NCBI RefSeq assembly: GCF_020567425.1
Contig: NZ_JAJCVJ010000001.1
Location: forward strand, 248,001-312,000
DNA from: Salinirubrum litoreum
Lineage (GTDB): Archaea > Halobacteriota > Halobacteria > Halobacteriales > Haloferacaceae
Reading direction: 5' to 3'
DNA length: 64,000 bases
How positions within the stretch are numbered: the stretch's first letter is position 1; each line of letters opens with the position of its first letter. Positions 35,282 to 44,903 of the stretch are shown here, piece after piece. A model generated the notes under the pieces. The model was not told the origin of the DNA. It was given only the letters and a program-made list of their open reading frames with translations, and searched no databases. Made by a program: the position numbers and the translations under genes.

Positions 35282-36991
35282 ATGACCCACACCGCCGTCC
35301 TCCCGGACCACGCGCCCGACACCTCGGTCACCGACCTCGACGACCCCGAAGTCGGCGACGGTGACCGACTGACCGGGCCACCGACCCACGCCGACGAGGC
35401 ATTCCCCCAGTCTGTCGCCAGCGGTGGCCCCACCCACGACGGCGTGATTCTCTGGACCCGCGTTTCGCCCGACCGGCACGACCCGGACACGCCGCTGCTG
35501 GTGACCGTCGCCCGCGAAGACGACACGGACTTCTCCGACCCGGTCGTGACCGGTCGTCTCCCGGGCGACCTGCTCGAGTCCGTCTACGACCACACCGTCC
35601 GACTCGACCTCGTGGGTCACCTCGACCCCGACACCGCGTACCGCTACCGCTTCGCGTACGACGAGGCACGGAGCCGCGTCGGCCACTGCCGGACGCTCCC
35701 CGACCCGACCGCCTCGCCCGAGTCGATCCGACTCGCGGTCGTCTCCTGTCAGGACTACGTCCACGGCTACTTCGGGGCGTTCACCCACGTCGCAAGCGAG
35801 GACGTCGACTTCCTCGTCCACCTCGGGGACTTCATCTACGAGGCCACCGACGACCGCTTCGCGGGGCGCGGGAGTCCGACCCCGCCCGACCGACAGTTCG
35901 AACTCCCCTCCGGCGAACCGGTGGCTCACTCGCTCGCCGACTTCCGGACCTGCCACCGGACCTACCGCAGCGACCGCGCCCTCCAGCACGCACTGGAGGC
36001 ACACACCCTGATCGCCGGGTGGGACGACCACGGCGTCGCCAACAACCGCTACTGGGACCACGACCACGGTGTACCAGTCCTGCCGGACCACCCGAAGGGT
36101 GACGACGGCGACTTCGCGACCCAGTTGACCGCAGACGGCATCAGAGCGTGGTACGAGTACACGCCCGCACGAGTCGAGTACCACCCGGAGACCGACCACC
36201 TGCACGAGCAGTTCCGACTCTACCGTCGGATCAGGTTCGGCGACCTCGCCGAGTTCGCGCTGACCGACGAGCGCTTCTACCGCGACGGCCCGCCCGAGGG
36301 AGCCATCAGCCCCCTCAGTATCACCATCGGACTCAGACGGGCGACGGACCCCGACCGTTCGATGCTCGGTGACCGACAGTTCGACTGGTTCGCCGACTGG
36401 CTTCGCGGTCGCGGGAGCACCGCCCAGTGGACGGTGTGGCTGAACGCGGTGCTGTCGGCACCGATGCGGGTCGGCGTCGGCCCACTGACCGCCTACCCCA
36501 AACAGGACGCGTGGGACGGCTTCGCGCACGAACGCGACGAGATCGTCCGGATCGCCGACGGAGCGGCCGAGAACTTCGTCACGATCACCGGCGACATGCA
36601 CACCTTCCTCGCGCTCCGGCAGGGACTCCGCCACCCGGGGCCGGTCGGGAATCTGCTGGACCGGCTGCGCGGGACGGAGTCGGACCCCGTCGGCGTCGAA
36701 CTGATGACGCCGGCGGTGTCGAGCGTCAACCTCGCGGAGGCCGTCGGCGTCGAGGAGGGACTCGCGGCCAGCATCACGCGCCCGTTGTTCTCGGGCCTGC
36801 TCCGGGCGATGAACCCACACTGGCGCTTCGTCGACGGCCACCACTGGGGCTACACGACAGTCACGTTCGACCGGGAGGGCTGTCGCTGGGACGCCTACGC
36901 CGTCGACAAGACGGTCCGCGACCCCGACCGCCGACGCCTGCGGTCGTTCCGGACTCCGACCGGGACGACCAGACTGGAGAGAGTCGACTGA
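35282..36991 (+). CDS. phoD: PhoD-like alkaline phosphatase/phosphodiesterase
   Basis: A 569-residue enzyme. After a short acidic start comes a fibronectin-like domain (HDGVILWTRVSPD), then the PhoD metallophosphatase domain: VVSCQDYVHGYF, VDFLVHLGDFIYE (metal ligands), AGWDDHGVANN and VTITGDMHTF. PhoD enzymes hydrolyse phosphate mono- and diesters with Ca/Fe and are usually Tat-exported. Here the N-terminus (THTAVLPDHAPDTSVTD) has no twin-arginine or hydrophobic signal, so a cytoplasmic or atypical location is suggested. An upstream in-frame GTG at 35255 adds RRR but still no signal helix. The 300-base region before it lacks a gene. Confidence 0.88.
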   Translation: MTHTAVLPDHAPDTSVTDLDDPEVGDGDRLTGPPTHADEAFPQSVASGGPTHDGVILWTRVSPDRHDPDTPLLVTVAREDDTDFSDPVVTGRLPGDLLESVYDHTVRLDLVGHLDPDTAYRYRFAYDEARSRVGHCRTLPDPTASPESIRLAVVSCQDYVHGYFGAFTHVASEDVDFLVHLGDFIYEATDDRFAGRGSPTPPDRQFELPSGEPVAHSLADFRTCHRTYRSDRALQHALEAHTLIAGWDDHGVANNRYWDHDHGVPVLPDHPKGDDGDFATQLTADGIRAWYEYTPARVEYHPETDHLHEQFRLYRRIRFGDLAEFALTDERFYRDGPPEGAISPLSITIGLRRATDPDRSMLGDRQFDWFADWLRGRGSTAQWTVWLNAVLSAPMRVGVGPLTAYPKQDAWDGFAHERDEIVRIADGAAENFVTITGDMHTFLALRQGLRHPGPVGNLLDRLRGTESDPVGVELMTPAVSSVNLAEAVGVEEGLAASITRPLFSGLLRAMNPHWRFVDGHHWGYTTVTFDREGCRWDAYAVDKTVRDPDRRRLRSFRTPTGTTRLERVD

Positions 36992-37037
36992 CCGGGTGTC
37001 TCGGACGGGACGGTCGGGCGGCGACCGGTCGCCGCGA

Positions 37038-38165
37038 CTACAACAGTGACTCGATGTACTGGCCGACGTGGTTCTCCATCCGGCGTTTGAACCCGGCCTG
37101 CCGCGCCAGCCGATCCAACTCCCGCGAGACGTAACTGCCGTACTGCACCGCCTTCTTGTCGGCACCGGCGACCGACTCGGGCACTACACCCTCGCCGGCG
37201 GCCCGGAGCGCCACTTTCCGCGTCCCGTCGGAGACCAGCGCCTCACCCGGCAGGTCGAGTGCGGCGTCGACGACACGGTCGTGGAGGAGCGGCGCGACCG
37301 GTTCGACCCCGGCGTGCCGGAGTGCCAGCACGTCGCGGGGCAACTGCTCGGCGAGCGTGCCGATCATCTCGTGGGTCGCACCCCGGACCGTCTCCGCCTC
37401 GACGCGAGGGTCGTCGGCCGCCTCTGCGACCTTCGCGTAGCCGCCGAACAGTTCGTCCGCACCCTGTCCGACCGCGAGGCGGTCGTAGCCGTCTGCGGCG
37501 ACCGCTTCTGCGAGCAGGTAGAGCGGGAGGACGATGTTCACGTCCATCGGGTTCCGGCGACCGGTGGCGTGAACCACCTCGGGGACCGCCCGTTCCAGCG
37601 CCTCGTGGGTGAGTTCGACGACCCGAAGCTCCCGACCCATCGCGTCGGCGGCCGCCTCTGCGGCCGCGATGTCGTGACAGCCGGGGAAGCCGACGACGTA
37701 GCAGGGCGCGTCCGGCACGCCGCTCGCCACGAGTGCCGAGTCGATCCCGCCGGAGAAGGCGACCGCCAGTCTCTCGGCGTCGACCTCTCGAACCGATTCC
37801 AGGACGGCCGCCTCGACGCGCGCGACCGACTCGTCGTACTCGCCCGGATCGCGGTCCGGGAGCGTCCAGACCGACTCGGTGCGGTCGAGCGGTGCGTCAC
37901 CGACTGTGTCGGTCTCGGAGTCGTCGCCGTCCAGTCGTAGCGTGTGCCCCGCAGGTAGCAGCGTCGGCTCGATCAGGTCCTCGGGATCGTAACTCCACGC
38001 CGGACGGTCGGAGTCCGGCGAGAACGTGTCGAAGAAGATCGGCTGACGCCCGAGCACGTCCCGGACGAGTCGCCCGTCGAGTTCGCCCGCGAAGCCGGCC
38101 GTGCCGGGGAGTGGATCGGCGGTCGAGAGCGCATCGCGGACGACCGCCGGGTCGGCACCGCGCAT
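37038..38165 (-). CDS. Asparagine synthase-like ATP-pyrophosphatase
   Basis: A 375-residue protein. The PP-loop motif SGGIDSALVASG (about residue 145) and GQGADELFGGY (about 240) place it with the C-terminal synthetase domain of AsnB. The N-terminal 130 residues are a reduced glutaminase-like region that lacks the essential Cys2. It may use ammonia or act on another substrate, as in several archaeal AsnB-like proteins. The start at 38165 overlaps the stop of the PHP gene by one base (TGATG), so they are translated together. Confidence 0.8.
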   Translation of the reverse strand: MRGADPAVVRDALSTADPLPGTAGFAGELDGRLVRDVLGRQPIFFDTFSPDSDRPAWSYDPEDLIEPTLLPAGHTLRLDGDDSETDTVGDAPLDRTESVWTLPDRDPGEYDESVARVEAAVLESVREVDAERLAVAFSGGIDSALVASGVPDAPCYVVGFPGCHDIAAAEAAADAMGRELRVVELTHEALERAVPEVVHATGRRNPMDVNIVLPLYLLAEAVAADGYDRLAVGQGADELFGGYAKVAEAADDPRVEAETVRGATHEMIGTLAEQLPRDVLALRHAGVEPVAPLLHDRVVDAALDLPGEALVSDGTRKVALRAAGEGVVPESVAGADKKAVQYGSYVSRELDRLARQAGFKRRMENHVGQYIESLL

Positions 38166-38848
38166 CACAGCAGATCGGCGAGGCCGCGCACGATTCGCCG
38201 TCTCGCCCCGCCGGCGGCCTGTCTGAAGCTGATCGTCCACGGCGTCCGGCGGCCCTCGACGCTGGTCCGGCCGTCCGCGATGGCCGCCAGGATCGCCTCG
38301 ACGGACGCCTCGTCGGCGTCGACGTGGGTGACCGCCTGTCCGACCATCTCGCTGATGTGCGCGTCACTGCCGGCGGTCATCGGCAGGTTCCGGCGCTCGG
38401 CGAAGCGTTCTGCCTGTCGGTTCGCCCGGCCGGTCAGGAGTCGAGAGTTGTAGACCTCGATGGCGTCGGCGCTGGCGAGTTGGTCCCGGGTGATCTTGTG
38501 GGCGACGCCGTGGCGCGACTTCTGGAAGGGATGGGGAATCACGGCGATACCGCCCTGTTCGTGGATGCGGTCGAGGGTGTCGTCGAAGGAGAGGCCGGCC
38601 GGCACGAGTTCGTCGATGCCGAACGCGAGGACGTGACCGGCGGCGGTCGTCACCTCCATGCCGGGGATGCCGACCAACCCGTACTCCGGGGCGAGTTCGG
38701 CCGCCTCCAGACTGGCGTCGATCTCGTCGTGGTCCGTGACGGCGACGGCGTCGAGACCGACGGCCGCCGCCTGCGAGAGGAGGAGATCGATCGGATCTCG
38801 GCCGTCGTAGGACAACGCCGAGTGTGTGTGTAGCTCGACCGATAACAC
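38165..38848 (-). CDS. PHP domain phosphoesterase
   Basis: A 227-residue PHP protein: HTHSALSYDGRD (metal-binding HxH), TDHDEID, GMEVTTAAGHVL, IPHPFQKS and SDAHISEM give the expected histidine/aspartate ligands. Such stand-alone PHP proteins hydrolyse phosphomonoesters, for example nucleoside 3',5'-bisphosphates; the exact substrate is unknown. It starts with GTG at 38848 and is first in an operon with the asparagine synthase-like gene. Confidence 0.85.
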   Translation of the reverse strand: MLSVELHTHSALSYDGRDPIDLLLSQAAAVGLDAVAVTDHDEIDASLEAAELAPEYGLVGIPGMEVTTAAGHVLAFGIDELVPAGLSFDDTLDRIHEQGGIAVIPHPFQKSRHGVAHKITRDQLASADAIEVYNSRLLTGRANRQAERFAERRNLPMTAGSDAHISEMVGQAVTHVDADEASVEAILAAIADGRTSVEGRRTPWTISFRQAAGGARRRIVRGLADLL

Positions 38849-38935
38849 GGTTCCTGGTAGTCAGCGTCGGTAGAAAAGCCCCCCGGTTCGGTCGCTTCGC
38901 GCGGCCGGTGTGGCTGTCGTCGGCTCCTCGGGACC

Positions 38936-39130
38936 TCAGGTCGAGCGCAGGTTCGGCAGGAGAATCGCCGCCGTGACGATCACCGTGAGCACTACCGCGA
39001 CCGCGTACACCGCGATCAGGTGGAACTCCCCGCCGGTGAGCGTCTCGCGGACGGCCTCGTCTGTGAAGACCGCGACCACACCCAGCCCTGCCAACACGAG
39101 TCCGAGGATCGCCCAGATTCGTCCTTCCAT
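38936..39130 (-). CDS. 64-residue two-helix membrane protein
   Basis: A small protein with two predicted helices (WAILGLVLAGLGVVAVF and a C-terminal one before NLRST). The ATG at 39130 is preceded by a TCTTTACAC element about 27 bases upstream. It is divergent from purL with 130 bases between. Family and function unknown. Confidence 0.6.
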   Translation of the reverse strand: MEGRIWAILGLVLAGLGVVAVFTDEAVRETLTGGEFHLIAVYAVAVVLTVIVTAAILLPNLRST

Positions 39131-39206
39131 CGGTCCGTCTGTGACACGACGGCTGTGTAAAGAGGTATCGAATTCCCTCAACAGCACGGCCTCGGCCCGC
39201 GGTGAA

Positions 39207-39222
39207 ATGCACGTACATGCAT
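39207..39222. promoter_or_regulatory. Imperfect palindrome in the purL promoter, possible operator
   Basis: ATGCACGTACATGCAT is a dyad apart from one mismatched pair. It lies 42-57 bases before the purL ATG, immediately upstream of where BRE and TATA should be. It also lies upstream of the small divergent membrane gene. Confidence 0.5.
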
Positions 39223-39263
39223 ATCGAAAGGCATTACCCCCCGCAGTCTGACCACGGAACTGA

Positions 39264-41513
39264 ATGAGCCTCCCGGAGCAGGACCACAGTCTCGTCGTCG
39301 CGGAACTCGGGCGCGACCCGACACCGGCCGAGTCCGCGCTGTTCGAGAACCTCTGGAGCGAGCACTGCGCGTACCGGTCGTCCCGCCCACTCCTCTCGGC
39401 GTTCGACAGCGAGGGCGAACAGGTCGTCGTCGGTCCCGGCGACGACGCGGCGGTCGTCAGGGTGCCGGAGCACGCGGCCACCGGAACAGAAGCGTCCGAC
39501 ACCTACCTCACGTTCGGCATCGAGAGCCACAACCATCCCTCCTACGTCGACCCCTTCGACGGCGCGGCCACCGGCGTCGGCGGTATCGTCCGCGACACGC
39601 TGTCGATGGGCGCGTACCCGATCGCACTGCTGGACTCGCTCTACTTCGGCGACTTCGGCGACGAACACGCCCGCTACCTGTTCGAGGGCGTCGTCGAGGG
39701 GATCAGCCACTACGGGAACTGTATCGGTGTGCCGACGGTCGGCGGATCGGTCGCCTTCCACGACGACTACGAGGGGAACCCCTTGGTCAACGTCGCGTGT
39801 GTCGGTCTCCTCTCCCCGGACCGCCTCGTCACGGCCGAGGCACAGCGGGCGGGCAACAAACTCGTCCTCGTCGGCAACGCGACTGGTCGAGACGGTCTCG
39901 GCGGGGCCTCCTTCGCCAGCGAGGACCTGGCGGAGGACGCCGAGACCGAGGACCGCCCGGCGGTGCAGGTCGGCGACCCCTACACGGAGAAACTGCTGAT
40001 CGAGGCCAACGAGCAACTCGTCGACGAGGGACTGATCCAGTCGGCCCGCGACCTCGGTGCGGCCGGTCTCGGCGGTGCGTCGGCGGAGTTGGTGGCCAAG
40101 GGTGGCTTCGGTGCGGAGATAGACCTCGATCGCGTCCACCAGCGCGAACCGAACATGAACGCCCTCGAGATCCTGCTCGCCGAGTCACAGGAGCGGATGT
40201 GCTACGAGGTGCGACCCGAGGACGTGGACAGGGTCGCTGCTATCGCGGAGCGGTTCGACCTCGGCTGTTCGGTCATCGGCGAGGTGACGGAGGGGAACTA
40301 CGTCTGCACGTTCGCGGGAGAGCGCGCGAACGGCGAGGAGTCCGACGTTGACCGCGAGGTCGTCGTCGACGTGCCGGCCGCGTTCCTCGGGGACGGTGCG
40401 CCGATGAACGATCTGGACTCGGTCGCACCCCAACAGCCAGCACGGGACTACCCCGCGCCGGCCAGCGAGGGACTGGCAGCGTCGCTCCGGTCGGTGATCG
40501 CCGACCCCTCGACCGCCAGCAAGCGGTGGGTCTACCGACAGTACGACCACGAGGTCGGCACGCGCACGTCGGTCCTGCCGGGCGACGACGCGGCCGTGCT
40601 GGCGCTTCGAGAGACCGAGCGCGACGGCGACAGCGAGACCGGCACCGGTCTCGCACTCTCCTCGGGCGCGGAACCGAACTGGACCAGTGTCGCTCCCTTC
40701 GAGGGTGCCCGTGCGATCGCACTGGAGAACGCGACGAACCTCGCCGTGAAGGGTGCCACACCGCTCGCGGCGGTGGACTGTCTGAACGGCGGGAACCCCG
40801 AGAACCCCGAGGTGTACGGCGGGTTCGAGGGGATCGTCGACGGACTGGCCGAGATGTGTCGGACGCTCTCGGTGCCGGTCGTCGGCGGGAACGTCTCGCT
40901 GTACAACGACTCGGTCGCCGGGCCGATCCCCCCGACGCCCACGCTGGCGATGCTCGGGACGAAGGCGGGCTACGACGCGCCGCCGGCCGAACTGTCCGGC
41001 GAGGGCGAGTTGCTCCTCGTCGGTGGCGTGGAACCGGGAGCGGTCTCCGAGGACGCGCCGGAGGACGCGTCGCCGCACGCGCTCGGCGGGTCGGTCTACC
41101 TCTCGCAGGTCGGCGGCACGGACCGGTTCCCGGCGCTTCCTGCCGACCCCGCACCCTTCGTCGAGGTGCTGTCGACGGTGGCGGACGCCGAGACGACGCT
41201 GGCGACTCACGACGTGAGCCACGGTGGACTGGCGGTCACGCTCGCCGAGATGGTCGGCGAGGCCGGCGCGTCGGTCTCGGTGGCCGACGAGCGGGCGCTG
41301 TTCTCGGAGGCACCGGGGCGGGCCGTGATCGAGACGACCGACCCCGAGGCAGTCCGCGACGCCTTCTCCGGCGTCGCGCCGGTCCGGTCGCTCGGGACTG
41401 CCGACGACTCCGGGACGGTGACGATCTCGGTCGACGACCCGGTCGTGGACGTGTCGCTGGACGCCGACGAGATCGCGGCCCTGCGGGCGACGATCACGGA
41501 CGCACTCGACTGA
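39264..41513 (+). CDS. purL: Phosphoribosylformylglycinamidine synthase subunit PurL
   Basis: A 749-residue PurL of the short archaeal/Gram-positive type, which converts FGAR to FGAM with ATP and ammonia supplied by PurQ with PurS. The N-terminal signature [13 protein letters not shown] (about residue 33) and the ATP motif [10 protein letters not shown] (about 56) are clear. The two AIRS-like halves have [10 protein letters not shown] in the first and [10 protein letters not shown] and [10 protein letters not shown] in the second. No purQ or purS is in this window. A palindrome (39207-39222) upstream suggests control. A small membrane gene starts 33 bases after it. Confidence 0.95.
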   Translation: MSLPEQDHSLVVAELGRDPTPAESALFENLWSEHCAYRSSRPLLSAFDSEGEQVVVGPGDDAAVVRVPEHAATGTEASDTYLTFGIESHNHPSYVDPFDGAATGVGGIVRDTLSMGAYPIALLDSLYFGDFGDEHARYLFEGVVEGISHYGNCIGVPTVGGSVAFHDDYEGNPLVNVACVGLLSPDRLVTAEAQRAGNKLVLVGNATGRDGLGGASFASEDLAEDAETEDRPAVQVGDPYTEKLLIEANEQLVDEGLIQSARDLGAAGLGGASAELVAKGGFGAEIDLDRVHQREPNMNALEILLAESQERMCYEVRPEDVDRVAAIAERFDLGCSVIGEVTEGNYVCTFAGERANGEESDVDREVVVDVPAAFLGDGAPMNDLDSVAPQQPARDYPAPASEGLAASLRSVIADPSTASKRWVYRQYDHEVGTRTSVLPGDDAAVLALRETERDGDSETGTGLALSSGAEPNWTSVAPFEGARAIALENATNLAVKGATPLAAVDCLNGGNPENPEVYGGFEGIVDGLAEMCRTLSVPVVGGNVSLYNDSVAGPIPPTPTLAMLGTKAGYDAPPAELSGEGELLLVGGVEPGAVSEDAPEDASPHALGGSVYLSQVGGTDRFPALPADPAPFVEVLSTVADAETTLATHDVSHGGLAVTLAEMVGEAGASVSVADERALFSEAPGRAVIETTDPEAVRDAFSGVAPVRSLGTADDSGTVTISVDDPVVDVSLDADEIAALRATITDALD

Positions 41514-41545
41514 GGTTTTAGGTCACGGAGTCCGAATCCTCGGGC

Positions 41546-41725
41546 ATGGTCTCCCGAGAGAACAAGATCATCCTGGGCTGTATGCTCGCCGGGATCGTCT
41601 TCGCACGTGGGGTAGAGATGCTGACGGGGAACTTCGATCTCGCCTTCGGGACCCTGTTGACCGTGGCCGTGTTGGTCCCGATCGGCGTGAACGAGTACTT
41701 CACCCGGCGACAGATGGGTTCGTGA
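41546..41725 (+). CDS. 59-residue membrane protein between purL and cdc48
   Basis: The frame gives 59 residues with two predicted helices (KIILGCMLAGIVFARGVEML; TLLTVAVLVPIGVNEYF) and a basic end (TRRQMGS). A GGTTTTAGG element 26-34 bases before the ATG supports a leaderless gene of its own. It fits the typical small two-helix proteins of haloarchaea; function unknown. Confidence 0.6.
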   Translation: MVSRENKIILGCMLAGIVFARGVEMLTGNFDLAFGTLLTVAVLVPIGVNEYFTRRQMGS

Positions 41726-41738
41726 GTCGGGGCGAGTC

Positions 41739-43901
41739 CTACTCGCCGGAGGGACCGACAGTCTCGAGTGCTGCCTCGAAGTGGGCCGGTGTCAGCAGGA
41801 CCTCGTCGCCGCGCTGGTTCGCCTCGCTCGCGTCGTACTTCTCGGCGACCTCGCGGATCGCGTGCATCGCCGCCTCACGACACACTGCGGCCACGTCCGC
41901 GCCGGAGTAGCCCTCGGTCCGACTCGCCAACTCGTCCAGATCGACCTCCTCCGAGACCGGCTTCCCGCGCGTGTGGACCGCGAAGATGGCACGCCGTGCC
42001 GCCTCGTCCGGTGCCGGGACGAGGACGTGCGACTCCAGGCGACCGGGCCGCAGTAGCGCCGGATCGAGCGCGTCCTTCCGGTTCGTCGCCGCCAGCACCA
42101 CGAGGTTCGGGTTGTCCGCCAGTCCGTCTAACTCGGCGAGCAACTGCGAGACCACGCGGTCCGTGACGCCCGAGTCGCCCGAGACGCCGTCCCGGTCGGT
42201 CGCCACCGCGTCGATCTCGTCGAAGAAGACGATCGCCGGGGCGGCCTGCCGCGCACGCTCGAACACCTCTCGAACCGCCTTCTCCGACTCGCCGACGTAC
42301 CGGTCGAGCAGTTCCGGGCCCGCGACGCGGATGAAGTTCACGCCCGACTCGTGGGCGATGGCCCGTGCGAGCAGTGTCTTGCCGGTGCCGGGCGGCCCGT
42401 GGAGCAGAACACCCGAGGGCGGGTCGGTGTTGGCCGCCTCGAACAGCGGCCCGTAGCGCAGGGGCCACTCGACCGCCCGAGAGAGCGTCGCCTTCGCGTC
42501 GTCCAGTCCGCCGACTTCGTCGAACCCGGTCGTCGGCTTCTCGGCGACGTACTCCCGCATCGCCGACGGTTCGACGGAGGCCATCGCCGCCTCGAAGTCG
42601 GCACGCGTCACCTCCAGTTCCTCGATGGGGACGGGGGTTTCATCTCGACGCGACCGCCGGAGTGCGGTCATCGCCGCCTCTTTCGCCAGCGACTCCAGGT
42701 CGGCGCCGACGAAGCCGTGGGTCTGTTCGGACAGGCGGTCCACGTCGACGTCCTCCGCCAGCGGCATCCGCCGGGTGTGCACGTCCAGAATCTCGCGTCT
42801 GCCGGTCGCGTTCGGGACGCCGATCTCGATCTCGCGGTCGAAGCGGCCACCCCGACGCAGGGCCGGATCGAGCGTGTCTACGCGGTTCGTCGCGCCGATG
42901 ACGATGACGTTCTCGCGCTCTTCGAGACCGTCCATCAGCGAGAGCAGTTGGCCCACGACCCGGTTCTCGACGTCGCCGCCGTCGTCGCGCTTCCCGCCGA
43001 TGGAGTCGATCTCGTCGAAGAAGACGATGGCCGGCGCGTTCTCGCGGGCCTCCTCGAACTTCTCGCGCAACTTCTCCTCGCTTTCCCCCTTGTACTTCGA
43101 CATGATCTCCGGCCCGGAGATGGTGAGGAAGTGTGCATCGACCTCGTTGGCGACCGCCTTGGCGATGAGCGTCTTCCCGGTCCCCGGCGGCCCGTACAGC
43201 AGGACGCCCTTCGGCGGTTCGACGCCGAGGCGGGTGAACACCTCCGGTTCCGAGAGCGGGAGTTCGATCATCTCCCGGACGAGTTCGAGTTCGTCGTCCA
43301 GACCGCCGATGTCCTCGTAGGTGACACCGGTCGCGGTCGTCCCCGTGCCGGAGTCCTCACCGCCGGTTACCGACTCGACGACGCGCTTTGCTCTGCTGGC
43401 ACCCCCGTACTCGACGCGCACGTCGGTCCGGTCGGTGATCCGGACGGTCCCGTCGGGTTCGGTGTCGGTGACGACGAACGCGCCGCCGCCGAGTCGCTCG
43501 ATACGGACCTGCTCTCCCTGGTGGACCGGACGGTCCCGGAGGTCGCGTTTCACGGCGTCTTCGACCGTATCGCGGCTCTGCGACCGCAGGCTGTCGGGTG
43601 CGGAGACGGTGACGCTCTCGGCGTCGGTCACCGACAACTGGGCGATGCGGACGCTGTCGCCGACCTTCACGCCGGCGTTGGCGCGGGTGTCGGCGTCGAT
43701 CTGGACGACGCCGTCGGGGGTGCCGGCCCCGGCGGGCCACACCTTGGCGACGGTTCTGCGTTGGCCGTCGACGACGACCGTGTCGCCGGAGAGGACGCCG
43801 AGTCTGCGGCGGACCGATTCGGGGAGGCGGGCGATGCCACGGCCGGCGTCGCGCTTCTCTGCGGCGCGGACCGTGAGTTCGATGCCCTCGCTGTCGCTCA
43901 T
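41739..43901 (-). CDS. cdc48: Cdc48-type AAA+ ATPase (VAT/p97 homologue)
   Basis: A 720-residue hexameric unfoldase. Residues 1-190 form the N domain (double-psi barrel, with [20 protein letters not shown]). D1 has [13 protein letters not shown] (about 235) and [12 protein letters not shown]2 has [13 protein letters not shown] (about 499) and [10 protein letters not shown], each with an arginine finger region. It extracts and unfolds proteins, in archaea likely feeding the proteasome. It is slightly shorter than the usual 740-760 residues. The convergent small membrane gene ends 13 bases before its stop. Confidence 0.95.
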   Translation of the reverse strand: MSDSEGIELTVRAAEKRDAGRGIARLPESVRRRLGVLSGDTVVVDGQRRTVAKVWPAGAGTPDGVVQIDADTRANAGVKVGDSVRIAQLSVTDAESVTVSAPDSLRSQSRDTVEDAVKRDLRDRPVHQGEQVRIERLGGGAFVVTDTEPDGTVRITDRTDVRVEYGGASRAKRVVESVTGGEDSGTGTTATGVTYEDIGGLDDELELVREMIELPLSEPEVFTRLGVEPPKGVLLYGPPGTGKTLIAKAVANEVDAHFLTISGPEIMSKYKGESEEKLREKFEEARENAPAIVFFDEIDSIGGKRDDGGDVENRVVGQLLSLMDGLEERENVIVIGATNRVDTLDPALRRGGRFDREIEIGVPNATGRREILDVHTRRMPLAEDVDVDRLSEQTHGFVGADLESLAKEAAMTALRRSRRDETPVPIEELEVTRADFEAAMASVEPSAMREYVAEKPTTGFDEVGGLDDAKATLSRAVEWPLRYGPLFEAANTDPPSGVLLHGPPGTGKTLLARAIAHESGVNFIRVAGPELLDRYVGESEKAVREVFERARQAAPAIVFFDEIDAVATDRDGVSGDSGVTDRVVSQLLAELDGLADNPNLVVLAATNRKDALDPALLRPGRLESHVLVPAPDEAARRAIFAVHTRGKPVSEEVDLDELASRTEGYSGADVAAVCREAAMHAIREVAEKYDASEANQRGDEVLLTPAHFEAALETVGPSGE

Positions 43902-44037
43902 GGCCACTGCTTGGCGTGCCCCCGTCTTATCGGTTCTCACGTGATCGCGCGCCAGCGATCACCACTACCTCGGCTATCGACTCTCGGTCGCCGACACCGG
44001 GGCAACGGTTTTGTTCGACGCTGTGAGAGTGGACTGT

Positions 44038-44172
44038 ATGGTCGCAACGACCCAGCGGGACGGTGCGACGTGGTACGAGTGTGAGAAGTGCGGGCTGTTG
44101 TTCGACGACGAGAGCGACGCAGAGGCACACGAGGCTCGCTGCGATCCGGACGAACCGTCCTACATCCAGTAG
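44038..44172 (+). CDS. 44-residue zinc-finger microprotein (DUF7128-like)
   Basis: The frame from ATG 44038 to TAG 44172 gives 44 residues: a Cys-x2-Cys (WYECEKCGLLF), an acidic spacer and a His-x4-Cys (AEAHEARCD), a C2H2/C2HC-type zinc finger. The C-terminal DEPSYIQ resembles a haloarchaeal family I remember as DUF7128. A CGGTTTTGTT element ends about 25 bases before the ATG. It lies divergent from cdc48 with about 136 bases between, and convergent with the small GIY-YIG-like gene. Haloarchaeal zinc microproteins of this kind affect stress and biofilm phenotypes, but this one's role is unknown. Confidence 0.72.
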   Translation: MVATTQRDGATWYECEKCGLLFDDESDAEAHEARCDPDEPSYIQ

Positions 44173-44205
44173 TCGCGTCCCTGGCGAGCGACCGGGCTCT
44201 GTCGC

Positions 44206-44436
44206 TCACTCGTGGTCGGCGAGCAGTCGGTCGGCGTGGGCCTTCGAGGTCGCGGTCTCCCACCTGACCTGGTCGGCCCGACCGTAGGCGAGCGCCTCTT
44301 TCAGTTCGTCTCGGAGGACGCCGACCCCCCGATCCACCACGTCGCCGTCGGTACCGAGTTCGTAGTAGCCGTAGCGTTCGGGTGCCTGCCCGACGGTCCC
44401 CCGGTCGAGGTCGCGCCAGCGTTTCCGGAGTGTCAT
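44206..44436 (-). CDS. 76-residue haloarchaeal protein, GIY-YIG-like remnant (DUF7508-like)
   Basis: A small protein starting TLRKRWRDLDRGTVGQAPERYGYYELGTDG. The PERYGYYELG segment recalls the first strand of the GIY-YIG fold, but the catalytic Arg/Glu are not evident. It overlaps the upstream DUF5796-like gene by four bases (ATGA), so the two belong to one operon. Function unknown. Confidence 0.65.
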   Translation of the reverse strand: MTLRKRWRDLDRGTVGQAPERYGYYELGTDGDVVDRGVGVLRDELKEALAYGRADQVRWETATSKAHADRLLADHE

Positions 44437-44903
44437 TCCGCGTCGGTCGGGTCGGCGCTGTCCCCGGCCGTCGTCTCGTCGACGACGAACTCGTAGCTGT
44501 CTTCGCCCCAGTCGTCTTCTACGAAGCAGAAGACCCGGCCGCGAGCGACCTCGGGGTCGGCTTCGATCTCACAGCGTTGACCGCCGGTCCGGTGGACGGT
44601 CACGCCGGGGAACACCTCCTCGGTCTCCTCTTTGCCGAGGATGATCCGTCCGACGCCGGTCGATTCGAGGATGTCGTCGTGGGTTTTCAGGTCGTTGACG
44701 TACAGCATGACGCCCTCGGTCTCGGTCGGGTCGGTGACGAGGATGTGCACCTCCTTGCCCGGTTGGGTCGTCAGCGTCCCCGAGACGGCCTGCGGGACGC
44801 CGCGATAGAAGGTCGTCCGGCCGTCGAGATACTCCACTTCGACGCCGCCCTCCTGCAGTTCGACGCCGAGGGTGCTCGGGGCGATGTCGCTGCGCGCGCT
44901 CAT
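44433..44903 (-). CDS. Conserved haloarchaeal protein (DUF5796-like)
   Basis: A 156-residue beta-rich protein: SDIAPSTLGVELQEGGVEVEY, then GRTTFYRGVPQAV and TGVGRIILGKEE. I recall this pattern as DUF5796, restricted to haloarchaea. No catalytic motif. First gene of the pair with the DUF7508-like gene. The 312 bases upstream hold copy B of the dispersed repeat. Confidence 0.65.
   Translation of the reverse strand: MSARSDIAPSTLGVELQEGGVEVEYLDGRTTFYRGVPQAVSGTLTTQPGKEVHILVTDPTETEGVMLYVNDLKTHDDILESTGVGRIILGKEETEEVFPGVTVHRTGGQRCEIEADPEVARGRVFCFVEDDWGEDSYEFVVDETTAGDSADPTDAE

Noticed and set aside
42351-44084. Long plus-strand frame opposite cdc48
   Set aside because: Shadow of the well-supported Cdc48 gene; the product is a GC-driven artefact.
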